DNA of 64,000 bases, from positions 5,582,108 through 5,646,107 of the forward strand of contig CM064434.1 of NCBI GenBank assembly GCA_032690845.1. The letters are read 5' to 3'. Both the position numbers and the translations under genes were made by a program. The stretch comes from Eleusine coracana subsp. coracana (taxonomy: Eukaryota; Streptophyta; Magnoliopsida; Poales; Poaceae). The notes under the pieces are model-generated. The model worked only from the letters and a program-made list of their open reading frames with translations, made no database searches and was not told the DNA's origin. This document shows, piece after piece, positions 1 through 11,295 of this stretch; the first letter of the stretch is position 1; each line of letters starts with the position of its first letter.

Positions 1-1004
1 ACTTGATAGTTGGGGTCCATACGATACCAGCACTTAGATGCATCATGACCAAGTTTCTTGCAAATTTGGCACTCCACTGGCGAATTACTAAAATTGGCGC
101 GGTTTGAACCACGACCACCCTGGAAGGGACGACCACCACCTTGAGGGCGTGACGCGCCAGCACCATTGCCTCCTGAGTTGCGGTTAGGACCACCACCGTT
201 GCCACGGTTGAAGCCATTGTTGTTGGAGCGTCTCTGCTGATTATTGCGACCAGCAAAATTCACAGACGAGGAGGAAGTCTGAGCATCAGCGGCCTCTTAT
301 TCATCACGGGCCTCCTGAGACATGAGGTATGCATAGAACTCGTCGACCGATAGATCACCGGGGCGAGTAGTCATAGAAGTAATGAAAGAGGACCAATCTG
401 GACCCAGGCCACAGAGAACATAGGAGATAAACTCATCATCTGCAAGTGGCTTACCAATGGCCGCAAGAGTAGATGCAAGATCCTTTATCTTGTGAAAATA
501 TGCCGAGGTGGTGAGATCCCTTTTCTTCATGGTGGTGAGTTGTTGACGAATTGAGATCACGCGAGCTCGGGAGGTCGACGTGAAGATTGTAGAGAGCTTG
601 TCCCACGCCTAACGAGACGTGGTGGCATCAACAACATCAGCGAGGATTTCTTCAGATAAAGACGCCAAGATCCCGTTGAGCACCAGTTGATCCTGGTTAT
701 ACCAGGTGGTGTACAGCGGATTCACGGCTTGCGTAGCTCCACCATCGGTAGTAGTGAAGAGGAGAGGCGACGGTTGGACAAACGTGCCATTGACATAGCC
801 AATAAGGCCAGTGCTCCGGAGATACGGAATGAATTGCGCCTTCCAGAGGAGATAGTTGGTTTTGTTGAGCCGAATCGTGACAGCATGGCTGACCTGAATC
901 GGGGCAAACTGGGTCAACGACGAGGTCGACATCTGGGAGAGGAGTTGGCTGGATGAGGAGGAGGATAGGGTGGAGGATGAAGAAAAAGCTACGGTCGTCG
1001 ACAT
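1..1004 (-). pseudogene. Ty1/copia gag, broken by two nonsense codons
   Basis: Seen: one continuous reading frame runs from the Met codon at 1004 to the left edge, interrupted only by TAG at 609-611 and TAA at 297-299. The N-terminal part has the copia gag pattern (LNKTNYLLWKAQFIPYLRS), and the middle matches the UBN2 / retrotransposon gag domain (YFHKIKDLASTLAAIGKPL). A Gly/Asn/Arg-rich linker leads to a CCHC zinc knuckle at 30-71 (CQICKKLGHDASKC, spacing C-x2-C-x4-H-x4-C). Known: copia gag forms the virus-like particle and the knuckle binds RNA. Inferred: protease, integrase and RT lie beyond the left edge. The TAG replaces a Trp expected in the AWDKL context, so this copy cannot make full-length gag. 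Confidence 0.9.
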
Positions 1005-1057
1005 GTCGACGAAAAGGAGGTCGCCGGGTTTTTTTTAGAGGATGTATTTGATCGTTG

Positions 1058-1069
1058 GCTCTGTTACCA
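1058..1069 (-). other. Primer-binding site of the copia element
   Basis: On the minus strand this reads TGGTAACAGAGC, one base away from the standard plant copia site complementary to initiator-Met tRNA (TGGTATCAGAGC). It lies directly inside the LTR end, between the LTR and gag, as expected. Confidence 0.85.
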
Positions 1070-1214
1070 TGTAAACAGATGACCGCACAATGACCTCGAT
1101 GGGTCAGGGTTGCGTGTTTATATAAGAACCAGATTACAAGAGTTTGAGTATAATACGACTTGACCATTGCTTGATCAGCAAGAAACCAAAAACTATTCTA
1201 TCTATAGTTTAACA
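1070..1214 (-). repeat. 5' LTR of the copia element (about 145 bp)
   Basis: On the minus strand it begins TGTTAAAC and ends GTTTACA, giving the TG...CA ends and short inverted termini of an LTR. It contains a TTATATAAAC TATA-like stretch upstream of gag and abuts the primer-binding site. The partner LTR is outside the window, so target duplications cannot be checked. The short length suits copia. Confidence 0.75.
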
Positions 1215-1506
1215 TGGGGGACTCGTCGGAGGTGTGGGTGCCATTGACGAGCCGGTGGCTGCGGGTTGGGGATTCGGAGGGGAGCCACTAGATGGTGGTG
1301 AGCGATGACCACTTGAGCGTGTGGGAGATGACCAGGTCATAGAGCATCGGTGTGTTCTTCCTCCAGTTCTCGTACTCCTCCTCCATCGCCGCCGTTGCGT
1401 GTAGAGGGCTCATCGGAGAGGAGCCACCAGCCATGTGTGATTTGCACGGGAAGTGGAGGCGGCACGGTGCTTGTCTGCTGCCAGCAACAGAGCCACAGAG
1501 GTGCAT
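1215..1506 (-). pseudogene. MSI1/RBAP48-like WD40 histone-binding gene, 5' fragment
   Basis: Seen: from the Met codon at 1386 the frame reads EEEYENWRKNTPMLYDLVIS, then HTLKWSSLTTI, a TAG stop, and WLPSESPTRSHRLVNGTHT. This is the N-terminal helix plus start of the first WD repeat of MSI1-type proteins (family pattern WKKNTPFLYDLVISHALEWPSLTVQWLP...GTHTS). The TAG stands where Gln is expected. The similarity stops exactly at the copia LTR (1214). Known: MSI1/RBAP46-48 are histone chaperone subunits of CAF-1 and PRC2. Inferred: a dispersed gene fragment later cut by the copia insertion. The frame can be read upstream to a Met at 1506, but that part is not recognisable. It is not functional. 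Confidence 0.75.
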
Positions 1507-1536
1507 CCATCCGGATAGGATTCTTTTTCTTTTTGC

Positions 1537-1692
1537 TTTTCTTACGTTCTTTTATCTACTTAACTGGCAGAATAAGAACCGGACGACAGCAGCTGTTTTA
1601 TTAAGTTGTAGAGATTTTCTTACGTTCTTTTATCTACTTAACTGGCAGAATAAGAACCGGACGACAGCAGCTGTTTTATTAAGTTGTAGAGA
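1537..1692. repeat. Perfect 78-bp tandem duplication
   Basis: Two head-to-tail copies (1537-1614 and 1615-1692) are identical as read, both starting TTTTCTTACGTTCTTTTATC. They lie in the 3' flank of the first DUF1668 pseudogene. The identity indicates a very recent slippage or repair event. Confidence 0.9.
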
Positions 1693-1776
1693 TGTAGAGA
1701 TATATATCTATAACCACTAAATTAAAAGAGAGGCAAAATACTACATATAACAATCGGTACTCCCAATTTATAAAAT

Positions 1777-3017
1777 TCAGAGAACAGACTGGACGACAAT
1801 ATTTTCATCTTTGTCAAACAAGTAGACTTTGCTCTTGTGTTTGATCACCTCGATGGCCTCTCCCGTGTCGGTGGTGTCCGTAAGCTTATCATCACCATCC
1901 TTGCCGCAACGCACCACCTCCACGCCGATGAATACCGCAAACCTCTTGTCGACCTTCTCGTGGTTACAGTGGTCGTAGGTTTCCTTCATGGTCTTGAAGT
2001 ATTGAACGACACAAAACTTACCGGAGCCGAGGCTGATGAGCTTGGGCCACCGCATCTTACGCCAGTCCGAATCATAATACCTCGGTTCTATGTACCCCAC
2101 GGCGTCGCAGAGCATCGGTAAGCTGCTCTCCACGCCAGAGGAGGAGACTCTCGTCCATGGCACAGGGCAGGCGCAGACGTAGTGTGAAGTGTCCTTTCCC
2201 CAGATCTCGACGCGGAAGCAAGCCAACCAAGAGGCCGAGCTCCGGGACGTGCTCGACCTTGCCGGAGAACGGCAGAGCCCAGTCGCCGGCCTTGCTCCAC
2301 GTGCGGCTCGCCGTGTCGAAGCAGTAGGTCCCGATGCCTTTCGTGGACACGTAGACCACGCCGTCGGCGACTCCGTAAGAGTCGATCCGGGTGCTTATGT
2401 AGCCGGCGTCGCTGACGTAGGGCGGCGGCGGAAGATCCTCGCGATTCCAGTGATTCATGTTGGAGAAGTCGTCGTGCGCCTCCTTCCGGTGGATCAGGGC
2501 CTCGAACTTGAACTCGGATTCGGAATTGGCCGCGTCGACGGGGACAGGGGAGCTCTCCATGACGAAGACGCTGTCATCTTCTTTGAATCCGTGTTTATTG
2601 ACACCTGTGCCGTTGATGGAGAGGCGGATGGAGCTGTACTTGCCGTTGTGAAGGTTGGGCAGTGTGACGACGCAGCGCTCGTCATCGTCGTAGAGGAAGG
2701 CGCCATTCGACTGGACATCTAGGAACACCGTCTTGCTCTCTGACAGCGCGACGCAGTCCAGGCTCCGACCAAGAAGAGAGTAACATATGTTGTTACCGTC
2801 CGGAGCCGATTTGGAACCTCATCCTTGGCTTCCCCAGCCGGATGCGCTCCATCTTCTTCAACTCCGGGAAATCCGATGGGGAAAGCTGCCACGCATCGGT
2901 TGCTGTCCGATAGAACAGGTTGTTCTTGGGCAAATGGAGGTTGATGTGGTGCAGCGAGCACACGCCCGTGAGGATGTTCTCCGTCACTAGATTAAGGAGC
3001 CGCCGCCGGTGGCTCAT
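1777..3017 (-). pseudogene. DUF1668 family protein, copy 1 (frameshifted)
   Basis: Function unknown; DUF1668 (PF07893) is a cereal-expanded family. Start chosen at 3017 because the paralogues share M-[SN]-x-R-R-x-L-L-N-L-V there (here MSHRRRLLNLV). Landmarks in order: LHHINLHLPKNNLFY, a basic MERIRLGKPRMRF segment, CVALSESKTVFLDVQSNG, then the kelch-like core YVSTKGIGTYCFD...WALPFSGKVEHVPELGLLVG, then LGSGKFCVV and the C-terminal VIKHKSKVYLFDKDENIVV. Two frame breaks are visible: near 2800 (after MRFQIGSGR) and near 2222 (after LGLLVG). Otherwise about 400 residues and full length. Either a pseudogene or, less likely, sequencing errors; the other copies are also broken. Single-exon layout, as in its paralogues. 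Confidence 0.75.
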
Positions 3018-3119
3018 CTTGAATCCCGATAAACAAGGAGAACGATGAGGCGGCGGCAGGTATCCCACGGGGTGACGGCAGTAGCAGATAGTCTCAGGAT
3101 GGCATGTATCGAGGCTACG

Positions 3120-3129
3120 GCCCATGGGC
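3120..3129. promoter_or_regulatory. Palindromic GCCCATGGGC upstream of DUF1668 copy 1
   Basis: This 10-bp palindrome lies about 100 bp upstream of the copy-1 start. The same palindrome sits at a similar distance (19710-19719) upstream of copy 3. It contains the GCCCA site II core known from plant proximal promoters. A regulatory role is inferred. Confidence 0.35.
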
Positions 3130-3239
3130 TGATCTTAACCCACTACCCAACACAAAATACTGCAATGCAAACATTTTTCCGGCACCTCCCATCCATAGTG
3201 TTCCTCAAAAGGAAAAAAAAGAAAAAAAAACCACCCATC

Positions 3240-4279
3240 CACTACCGGAAAGCCGACGTTTGTCTAACCTTTTTGCCATATGTATTTTGTCGGGCACTCG
3301 GCAAAAATATATTTGCCATAGTGTTCCTCAAAAGAAAAAAAAAACTCCCATCCACTACTCAAAACCAAAAGTTTGTCAAGTGCCAAGCTTTTTCTGAGTG
3401 TATTTTGTCGGGTGCCAAAACCAAAAACACTCAAATTAATTCAAAATAAAAAAGTTTCAACTACAAAGTTATATAACTTCTGAAGTAATATTTATTTTGA
3501 TCATTAGTTCATTACTCAAATTGATCTATAACATTGTTCACAAAAATTATATATCTCATATAGTTTCATGAAACTATAAATGACACGTGTAAGATTATAT
3601 TTATGAACATTGTTACTACAGCTAAGTCAGATGAAAAATGACCAAATAAAAGTTATAGATCATAAGAAGTTATACAACTTTATAGTTGAACATTTTTTTT
3701 AATTTGAATTAACCTTGTCAATGAAAAGTACGTTTGAATTATTCAAATTTGAATTTCTCAAATGACCTTGGCTGAATAAACAGTAAAAATAAAAGTTGTA
3801 AATCCCAAAAAGTTATGACACTTTATAGTTGACAACTTTGTCATTTCAAATCATATTGTCAACAAAACACTAAGTTTAAATTTATCAAATTTGAAATTTA
3901 AATTTTATAAACGACCTCGAATAGAGAAACTTATAAAATGAAAGTTGTAGATTTTAAAAAGTTATGAAACTTTGTAACTGACAACTTTTAAATCTGAATT
4001 CATTTGGTGTTTCAAACAAGCTATTTGCACTTGGCTCAATATAATATGTGAGTAATTAAAATGAATTATAAACACAACTAAGACTGTGGTGAAGTGGTAG
4101 AGGAGCTTATGCGCGTAGGGGAGTCGCAGTCACGGGTTTGATTTCCTGCAGCTGCACTTAGCAAAAAAAAAACTAGCAACGCACACAACAAAACTGCTTG
4201 ATGGGTGGGCTTCTTTGTCGAGTAAATTTTTACTGTGTGCTCTTTGTCGAGTGTAACAAAGATGAAATTTCTGGTAGTG
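3240..4279. mobile_element. Non-autonomous CACTA element, ATC target duplication
   Basis: Seen: left end CACTACCGGAAAGCC, right end (reverse complement) CACTACCAGAAATTT, and 3-bp target duplications ATC at 3237-3239 and 4280-4282. Subterminal repeats of the GGCACTCGGCAAA / TTTGTCGAGTG type lie at both ends. The 1040-bp body is AT-rich, with recurring AAAGTTATACAACTTT-like motifs, and holds no transposase. Known: CACTA (En/Spm) elements make 3-bp duplications. It lies about 220 bp upstream of the copy-1 start and may have altered that promoter. Confidence 0.9.
4083..4153 (+). other. tRNA-like module inside the CACTA element
   Basis: Contains an A-box-like GTGGTGAAGTGGTAGAGG and, about 40 bp on, a B-box-like GGGTTTGATTTCC, the order and spacing of a tRNA internal promoter. 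Related modules in inverse orientation occur in the CACTA copies at 19878 and 26830. A convincing cloverleaf is not apparent, so it is called tRNA-derived rather than a tRNA gene. Confidence 0.4.
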
Positions 4280-5073
4280 ATCCATATATAGTTCCGTATG
4301 GAATTTATGAAAAATAATCCATTTTTTGCAAGTAATAAGAGTGTAATTTTGGAGACGGTTTCATTGCCATGAATATTGCTTTTTATTTGGTTGCAAGCTA
4401 TTGCTTTGAATGAACAAGCGAGCCGTGGGTATCATGGATGAGCTCGGGGGTGTGTGCGGTTTGTTTCGCTTGTTGGGATGATATGCTTCTTCCTCATTGT
4501 CCCCATGGGCCAACCCCAACAGATCACTACATATGCAATGCAAAAGCACGAACATTTTCTAGCTTCATCAGCTCATGTATCCTCGGACTTTGGCACGACC
4601 AGGCGAATGTTTTCACACGTTTCTAGTCACCGGGTACATCATATTCCTGATATTACGGAAATACCAAAAACATCTTGTCACAAGCACAAACCTACGAAGT
4701 ACTACATGTCACCTTAGAACTTATCTAGATTTATTTTAATAGTGCCTTTTTACTTGGACATAATTATACTAATGTCATGTAGTATGTGGAAAACACGAAA
4801 TGAATGGCTGTTTCAAAATCTTGATCCAACCGTGCAGGATTGCAAGAGAAGGTTCATAGATGAAATGAGGTTGATGCTACATAGAGCTAAGCAAAGGCAC
4901 AAGGAAAACAAAGAACAATGGATTCAGTAACATGCAGTCTTGTAATAGCTCTTTTAACTTTCTTTTTATTTTTCCTTTTGTAAATAATGCTTTGGTTCTA
5001 ATTTATAAATAAATCTTTAGGGACCTGGCCCCTCCAGTTCATTCAAAAAAAAAGATTTATTTTAATAAATTGT
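4280..5073. repeat. Segmental duplication arm A (continues at 15857-16150)
   Basis: This stretch, read across the LTR element at 5074-15856 into 15857-16150, is repeated at 16909-17955 and, without the LINE, partly at 18055-18540. Shared markers are the flank of the CACTA right end, ATGCAAAGCACGAACATTTT, the LINE fragment and the DUF1668 3' end. The arms are tandem and in the same orientation. Confidence 0.85.
4742..5052 (+). mobile_element. 5'-truncated L1-type LINE with target duplication
   Basis: Seen: flanked by a 15-bp direct repeat AGATTTATTTTAATA (4727-4741 and 5053-5067) and ending in an A-tract. The coding remnant (4742-4930) reads SMWKTRNEWLFQNLDPTVQD...MLHRAKQRHKENKEQWIQ and a stop, the C-terminal region of plant L1 ORF2 proteins. 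A 3' UTR of about 115 bp follows. Known: LINEs insert by target-primed reverse transcription, giving 5' truncation, a poly(A) tail and duplications of this size. The same insertion is present at 17427-17734, so it predates that duplication. Confidence 0.85.
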
Positions 5074-7053
5074 TGTTGGCATTTCTTAACGTCGTATCAA
5101 AAATATCGCTATCCCTGGTACGACGCCAGAAATGATTTGATGTTTGTTATGCTTTAAGAGAGGAGTGAACCAATCCACAAGCGCACAAAACATCTATTAT
5201 AAAATTTCACCCGGAAGTATTCTAAGGTATCGTATTTATTTTTCGCAGGGAAGCTAGGCGTAAGAGTATCTTGGTTTAACAAAGATATAACTATAAGAAT
5301 TATACCAACTGACCAAAGATAGGGGTAAGAATGATCAATAATAATAGTAGGGGTAGCAGTGATACAGGAGAAATCCACACTAAGATAGATTAGGAGATCG
5401 GCTAAGCTAGCCGGGAGGATAAAGAGTCTAAGTCTAGAATTCCTAAGATTATATCTTCCTATTATATCTAATTCAAGCATCAAAATTCCTAGTTACTCGG
5501 GTTGAGTGCTTACACCAAATCCATGGTACAGCCTCGAGTCTTTCACCAATAAGTTTACTTCAGGGCACGACAACGATCCACTAATAGGGTCGGTAACTAA
5601 CCTCGTACACTAATGGGCATGTTACCGCTAGACAACCCTGCTTAAGACTTCCCGAACATGGTGGAATACTAAATGGCCGGATAGGACTGTCACCACCTGC
5701 CGCCTACCACACAGCCTGTGGGGACGAATGCAAAACCAGCTAGCGTTAACTTAGGCACCGCGCCTATGTTTTCACTAGATATTCTTCCGTTGGCCTAGCG
5801 GAAGAATAACTGGGGAATAACCAAGTCTAAGTTCTATTCAAGAACTAAACTTAATTAAATCCTAGCCGGGAATCCCGTAAACTATGCTTCAAAGTTTTTT
5901 CTAGATAATTGTAACTTGAGGAAATTGACTAAGTAAAGATAATTACTTGACAAGATATATAAAGGAAAAGATAATTGTATTGATAAGGGATAAGTCTTAC
6001 AAAAAGAGAAAAGATACAAGAGAGCTCATACCAAGACTCCGAGATGATTTCTGGAATCCCGAGCGATGCTCTCGACTAGACTCTAACTCCCGACTAACTA
6101 CCCTACTCTACTAGTAAGAAAAGTAGTGGGAAATGGACTCCAATGTGTTTCACTAGCTTGATGTTCTTTTTTCTGCTGAATTCCCCCTCTATTTATAGGT
6201 GGCGGAGACTTGGCGGGTACTTCAAGGTGGAGGAGAGTCAGTGGGCAAAAATTCCCTCGCCGGGCGGCCACGTGTGCTGGGCGGCCATGTGTGCCGCGCG
6301 GCCAGGCATGCCAGGCGGCATGCACCACTGGGCGGCAGCCCAGGCCGGGCGGCCACGGGATTTGGTCGGTTTCCAACCGACTCACTTCGGACGGCTCAGA
6401 TCTTGTCTTGATGGTGGTTCTTTGGTCGATTTCCCCCGAAATCTCTATTTTGGGGTCGGTAAGCCTCATGGGCTGGTAACCCTGGGTGGCCAACCCAGGC
6501 CGGGCGGCAGGCCAGGCCGGGCGACAAACCCTGCCGGGCGGCAAGCCTAGGCCGGGCGGCGACCTGTGTCGAGCGTCGACCCCCTCCGGGTCATGTTTTG
6601 ACTTGTCCAAGTTATGCCACATGAATGCCTCCTTTATTTCTCCACTTTTACCCTCCTTAGTCCGGGAATAGAAAAACGGCCTTGTTTTGGAGTTTTTTGC
6701 AGGGTTGGCAGGGTCGGGTGATCAACCTTATGACGACTCTATTTTGACCCACCGGGTGGCTGATTTCAGCCTGATATGACCCTGTCGGCTGGGTTCTGAT
6801 TTCAGTCTTCACGACCTTGCCGGGTCCTGTTTTTAGCCTCATATGACCCTGTTGGCCTGCTGTTTTAAGGCAGAACGACGGGGCGTTTCTTTATGTTTTT
6901 ACATAATTTTGGCCCTTTTGACCCTACAAACATATATTTCACCAAAACTTGTGGAACTTTATTAGTTTAAATAAATATTCATAAAACTTTGGTGTTTACC
7001 TTGCATTTCCTGACCGGTTGGTGGCCGATGCTGGGTTTTAAGGGCCACCAACA
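5074..7053 (-). repeat. 3' LTR of the Athila-like element
   Basis: About 1980 bp, from TGTTGGCATT to CCACCAACA, matching 13917-15856 throughout. A GC-rich block (about 6250-6580) is built of recurring CCGGGCGGC and GGCCGGGCGGC words. Blocks related to GACCCTGCCGGG follow at 6700-6860. The ORFs in this block are compositional artefacts. Confidence 0.9.
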
Positions 7054-7064
7054 CCTCCCCAAGC
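7054..7064 (-). other. Polypurine tract
   Basis: The minus strand reads GCTTGGGGAGG immediately before the 3' LTR, the expected place for second-strand priming. Confidence 0.65.
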
Positions 7065-8638
7065 TTAAACCTTTGCTCGTCCTGAGCAAATTAAAACTTG
7101 GAAGTGATGGATCAGGAGTTGCTTCAATATTAGAGCCCTGCAAGGATCAAGTGCACAAACACATACTCCTACAACAAAGGGGTAATGGTAAACCACCACA
7201 AGTTGATCACTAAGTCTTTCTCCTTGTAAGTGGGGCTCTTAGGCATTTTATGACCTTGTCATGAGCGGTTGGAACTCAGAACAACTAGTTTAGACTTTAT
7301 CATTTTAACCTCCTACATGATCATGAGTCCAAAGTTTTTATAATGTTGCATAAGATTGAAATTTTCCCTCTTGGTGCAATCTTTCACTATGTCTCTCATC
7401 TCTCAAAAAGTGTATTTCCTCACCAAGTGCTCATCATACTCTATGAAATTTGGCTTTATATGTGAAGCTTGGTAGGATGGCACATATAGTATGCATATTT
7501 TGTTAAGTTAAGAGATGGTCCTAGCGAAAAGACTTTGCACTTTCTCATTCCAACCATTTGGAAATAGTGTCCAGGGGAGAGGGAGAGAATGGACTCACGC
7601 GAAGGAGTGGACTAGCACAGTAGAGAAAATCTTTAACAAAGACTAGATTTTTATGATAGAGTGAAAGGATGGTCATTTATTTTGCTCAAAGATTGAACCT
7701 TGAAACTTGACATTTGTACATCTATGAGAGCTGATAACCTTTTTTTTAACTCTGATAGTGTAGGGAAGCTATTTTAATGGTTCAAATATTTTTGCAAACT
7801 TTTTCTGAGCAGACCAAAATCTTTCTTGTAGGATCAAGGTTTTTGCAAAGGAGAGATTTTTGGCTGACATGCTTGGTGCAGTGGATGCTTGAATCCAATG
7901 TGGAAACCGCATAACCAAGCATGATTGTTTGAGAACTCAAAGATAACGTGAAGGAAAATGATTGGCTTTGAAAGTGCAAGTCTCTCATAAGGATCAAATC
8001 CTAACAAAACTCAATGCATACATGGATGGCATAAAAGTGGGTTCACAATTAATATCTGGCCTTGGTAGGAAATTTTCTTATCATAGGAAAGAATTACACC
8101 AACTAGGGGGTTTTTATTGCAGCATGGTTTTGAAAGAAGTCATTGAACTCTAATCAAGAGGAGATCATAGACTCATCCAAAACATGCTATATCATGAATC
8201 CCAACAACTAGACTTGGTATTTATTAGGCATTTTGCGCCCACTAAAACATAGAGAGACTAGCGTTATCATCATGCCGGTCTACCATTACCCACCAAAATG
8301 AAGAGTAGAGGTTGTGTACTTGAGACTCACAGGGAGCTAACAGAGCAACTATTCATCATTTCCATAGGCAAGGTAGAGACCAAGTTCTCAATTTTATTTG
8401 GAAAGGGAAATCTTTTTGTTCTTTTTAGTTTTGCAAATCTTTATGGTTTTTCTTGAAAGCAAAATATTTTTGGGTTTTCTTAAATTTTATCAAAACTAAA
8501 AATCTTTTTGGATTTTTTGTTTATAATATAAAACAACTTAACTAAAAAAATATGAAGAGAGGGTAGGACAATTGGCGTACCTTACATCACGTACCTCCCT
8601 AAGCTTAGGTCTTTGCAAGACTTAAGCTTGGATGACAT
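7065..8638 (-). other. 3' non-coding internal region of the Athila-like element
   Basis: About 1.6 kb between the extra ORF and the polypurine tract. It is AT-rich and has no recognisable domain. Athila-lineage elements often have long untranslated 3' regions. Confidence 0.6.
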
Positions 8639-10198
8639 TCACTGCGGCGGTTCATAGTCGATGTTGAAGTGGCCGAACAGTTGATCCATCATGGAGAGGT
8701 TTGTCTGAAGTTGTTCCGATGTTTGTTGCTGCCATTCTTGCCTATCCCTTATGGCTGCTTGTATTTCTTGGGTTCGTATGTTGGTCTAATAAGCGTTTGC
8801 AGCCAAGTATTGCATGTGACCTTCCAACTCCGGGAAGTTGTATGATGTGAATCGGGCAAAACGTAAAGTTCCTATGCCTCCATGGGGTTGATAGTAACTT
8901 CCCATCCCATAAGGATTGGATGGTTCAAACTCTTCATGGGATGAGCTAGTGTAGTGTGTTGACGAGCTAGTAAATTCGGCGTACTATGGTTGCTCCCAAT
9001 GGTATTGAGAGCTTCCCGAAGCACCCGTTCGAGGAGCCCTTGTTCGTGGTCTATCCCCTGAAACACTGTGTTGTGCACGCTGCACGGGAGCTTGCCAATT
9101 GTACAGAAAGTTCTTTTTACCAATGATGGTAAGCTTGGGGTTAGGCAATTCTATCTCTGTGTCTTGGGCTAGATAAAGCATGTAGAACCTATTGTTCTCT
9201 TCCTTCAAAAGGTGGGCATGCCAAAAGTGATCCTTCCCTAGCATGGGAGCACTAGGGAGACGATCTGTTCTAGCTCTATGGAGCGCGCCAACCTTTCTAG
9301 CAATTCTAGTGACAAAAGGTGTAAAAGTGATAGGTCCATGCTGCTTAAATACTAGAGTGAGCCAATGGTTGATGAGGAAGAAAGTGGGGTTCATTCTAAT
9401 TTTCTTTATCACAACATAAAGATAGGCTTTGTCCAAACTATTCACTGAACGTACATCACCCCGAGGGGTGAGGTAGTGAGTGATGAAACGGTGAATTACA
9501 CGGAGCGAAGGGTTATGAATGTCACTAGTGCGCTCCAGCCCCGTGACGGGACTTCCTATCTTAGCCTAAAGTCCTTGAGGGGTGAAACCTTTAAGTTTAT
9601 CAATGTCTACTACGGCCTTACGGTCGAAACCAAGGGAAGTACTAATTTGTTTTAAAGACCGTTCATAGGTTTCACCAAAAAGATGAAATGTGTAGAGAGT
9701 GCCTAATTTGTCTGACAGAGTGGTGAGGACTTTTAAGGTGCAGAGGAATTCAATGGTAAGCCATTTGGAACCGTAATCATCAAGGTGGTAGAAATCATAC
9801 CATCCGGTCGTGTTGAGCGCGTACTCGAAATCGGCGAAGACGCCAATTTGCTCGAGGAAGTTATGGTCGAACCTGCGCACGGATGTGAACTCCCGGTCCC
9901 GAATGGCGGTGAACTTGCTTCGCTCGTCGTAATCATTGAACACCATATTCTCTTCACTCTTCATGAACTTGTCGAACTCTTCATGTTGCACACTTTGCTC
10001 CGTTGGAGCTTCAGATATGGACATTGAGTCTGAGAGATCACTCGGAGCATTCCCATGCGAAGCTCTGGAGTGCTCTGCTTCCGAGCACTCACTTGGTGTG
10101 CGCCTCCCACGGTTTGAGTTGCTGCTCCTGTTGCTGAATTTGGTGTAGAGGCCTCTCCAAATATTTGCCATTCCTGTAAAAGGGTTACTTGGACACAA
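8639..10198 (-). pseudogene. Athila-type additional ORF (519 codons, three TAG stops)
   Basis: Seen: a single frame from Met at 10198 to TGA at 8639, interrupted only by TAG at 9566, 8984 and 8786. The N-terminus is Ser-rich and disordered. The core reads FLEQIGVFADFEYALNTTGW, YDFYHLDDYGSKWLTIEFL and YTFHLFGETYERSLKQISTS. A second block (HRFITHYLTPRGDVRSVNSL, then VVIKKIRMNPTFFLINHWL) is followed by a Tyr/Ser-rich tail ending EPPQ. Known: proteins of this look are annotated in grasses as plant retrotransposon / ATHILA ORF-1-like proteins of unknown role, possibly structural or envelope-like. Inferred: a degraded accessory gene. Assignment to PF03078 is tentative. Confidence 0.65.
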
Positions 10199-11295
10199 TA
10201 CCCGAAGGACAGTATGATGATAATGGTCAGCGGTTAGTCGTTCGGTTAGTAGTCCAAGTGTTAGTCGTTCGAACGTGCAAGGGTGACAACAAATTCTCTT
10301 TTGTTGGTTTTATTGCAGCACACTTTTATTGCTAAGTGCAAAGTGCACTTACTAGAGGGAGCTAGTTGAGTGAGGAAAGGAGTGCAAAGGGAGAGAGTTT
10401 GTGAGGGGGAGAGGAAGTTTTCAGCCGAATGCTTTGAGTGGAGAACCAAAGGAGAGTGAGCCCTCTATTTATAAGCTCAAGAGGAGCCTTGGGGGGCAAT
10501 GTGGCCAGGCCGACCGGCGGGCCATTCCGGGCGGTGACCCTTGCCGGTCGGCAGGCATGGCCGGGCGGTAGCCCATGCCAGCCGGTAAGTCATTTCCTCC
10601 ACTTGGGCGCATTATTGGTGACCACTTTGTTGGAATAGGTGCCATGTGAACTGCATGCCTCCATTATTCCGAAAAGTAGAGAGGATAGGGAGCAAGGAAG
10701 GATTGATGGGATGGCCAAAGTTAGAATTTTGCAATGAGTGTTCTGCCCTCTATAAAGCCTAGGTGAATAGAGTGGCAGGTGAGAGTGGATGATTAAGAGA
10801 TGGAATAATTTGTGTGTCTCTCATTCACTTGTTTTTGGCAAATAGGGCTCTAGGTGAAAAAATTTCACAAGTGAAGAGGTGGCCACTCCTCATCTACTCA
10901 TGGCCATCATTCTTGCTGCAAAAGGGCCAAGAATCCAAAGAAAAAATGTGTCGGGCAGCATGGCTTGCCATGCGGTAGAAATGACCCAGCTGGGGGTTGT
11001 TTTTCATAAAAAATGACCTCCCGGGTGCTGAAATTTGACTAGATTATTTCAGGCTGGGTTACAGCCCTGAATCAGCACCCGGATGGTCGTTTTGACACGA
11101 AAACAACCTCCCAGTGAGGAGACTTGGCCGAATCATCACCAATTTTTTTTTAAAAAAATTCTAGTTTAATGGTTAAAGATTAGGAATAAAAAAATCAACC
11201 TTATCTAATGGTATGTATAAGGGAAGGGGGATAAATATCAGTTACCTTCCGAAGGGGGTTCAAATTTTACGTCTCAAACAAGACATTCTCCGCGT
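10199..11295. other. Non-coding gap where pol would be expected
   Basis: Between the extra ORF and the protease there are about 1.1 kb without a coding frame. A GC-rich block at 10495-10590 uses the same GGCCGGGCGG words as the LTR, and a CCCGGGTG/CACCCGG pair lies near 11020-11090. No RT, RNase H or integrase motif is visible, so pol was replaced or deleted in an ancestor. Confidence 0.6.

Noticed and set aside
687..956. Plus-strand open frame of 89 codons across copia gag
   Set aside because: Antisense shadow of the gag frame; no family pattern and no context for a gene.
4083..4153. A functional tRNA gene
   Set aside because: A- and B-box-like motifs are present, but no proper acceptor stem or anticodon arm could be paired; recorded as tRNA-like only.
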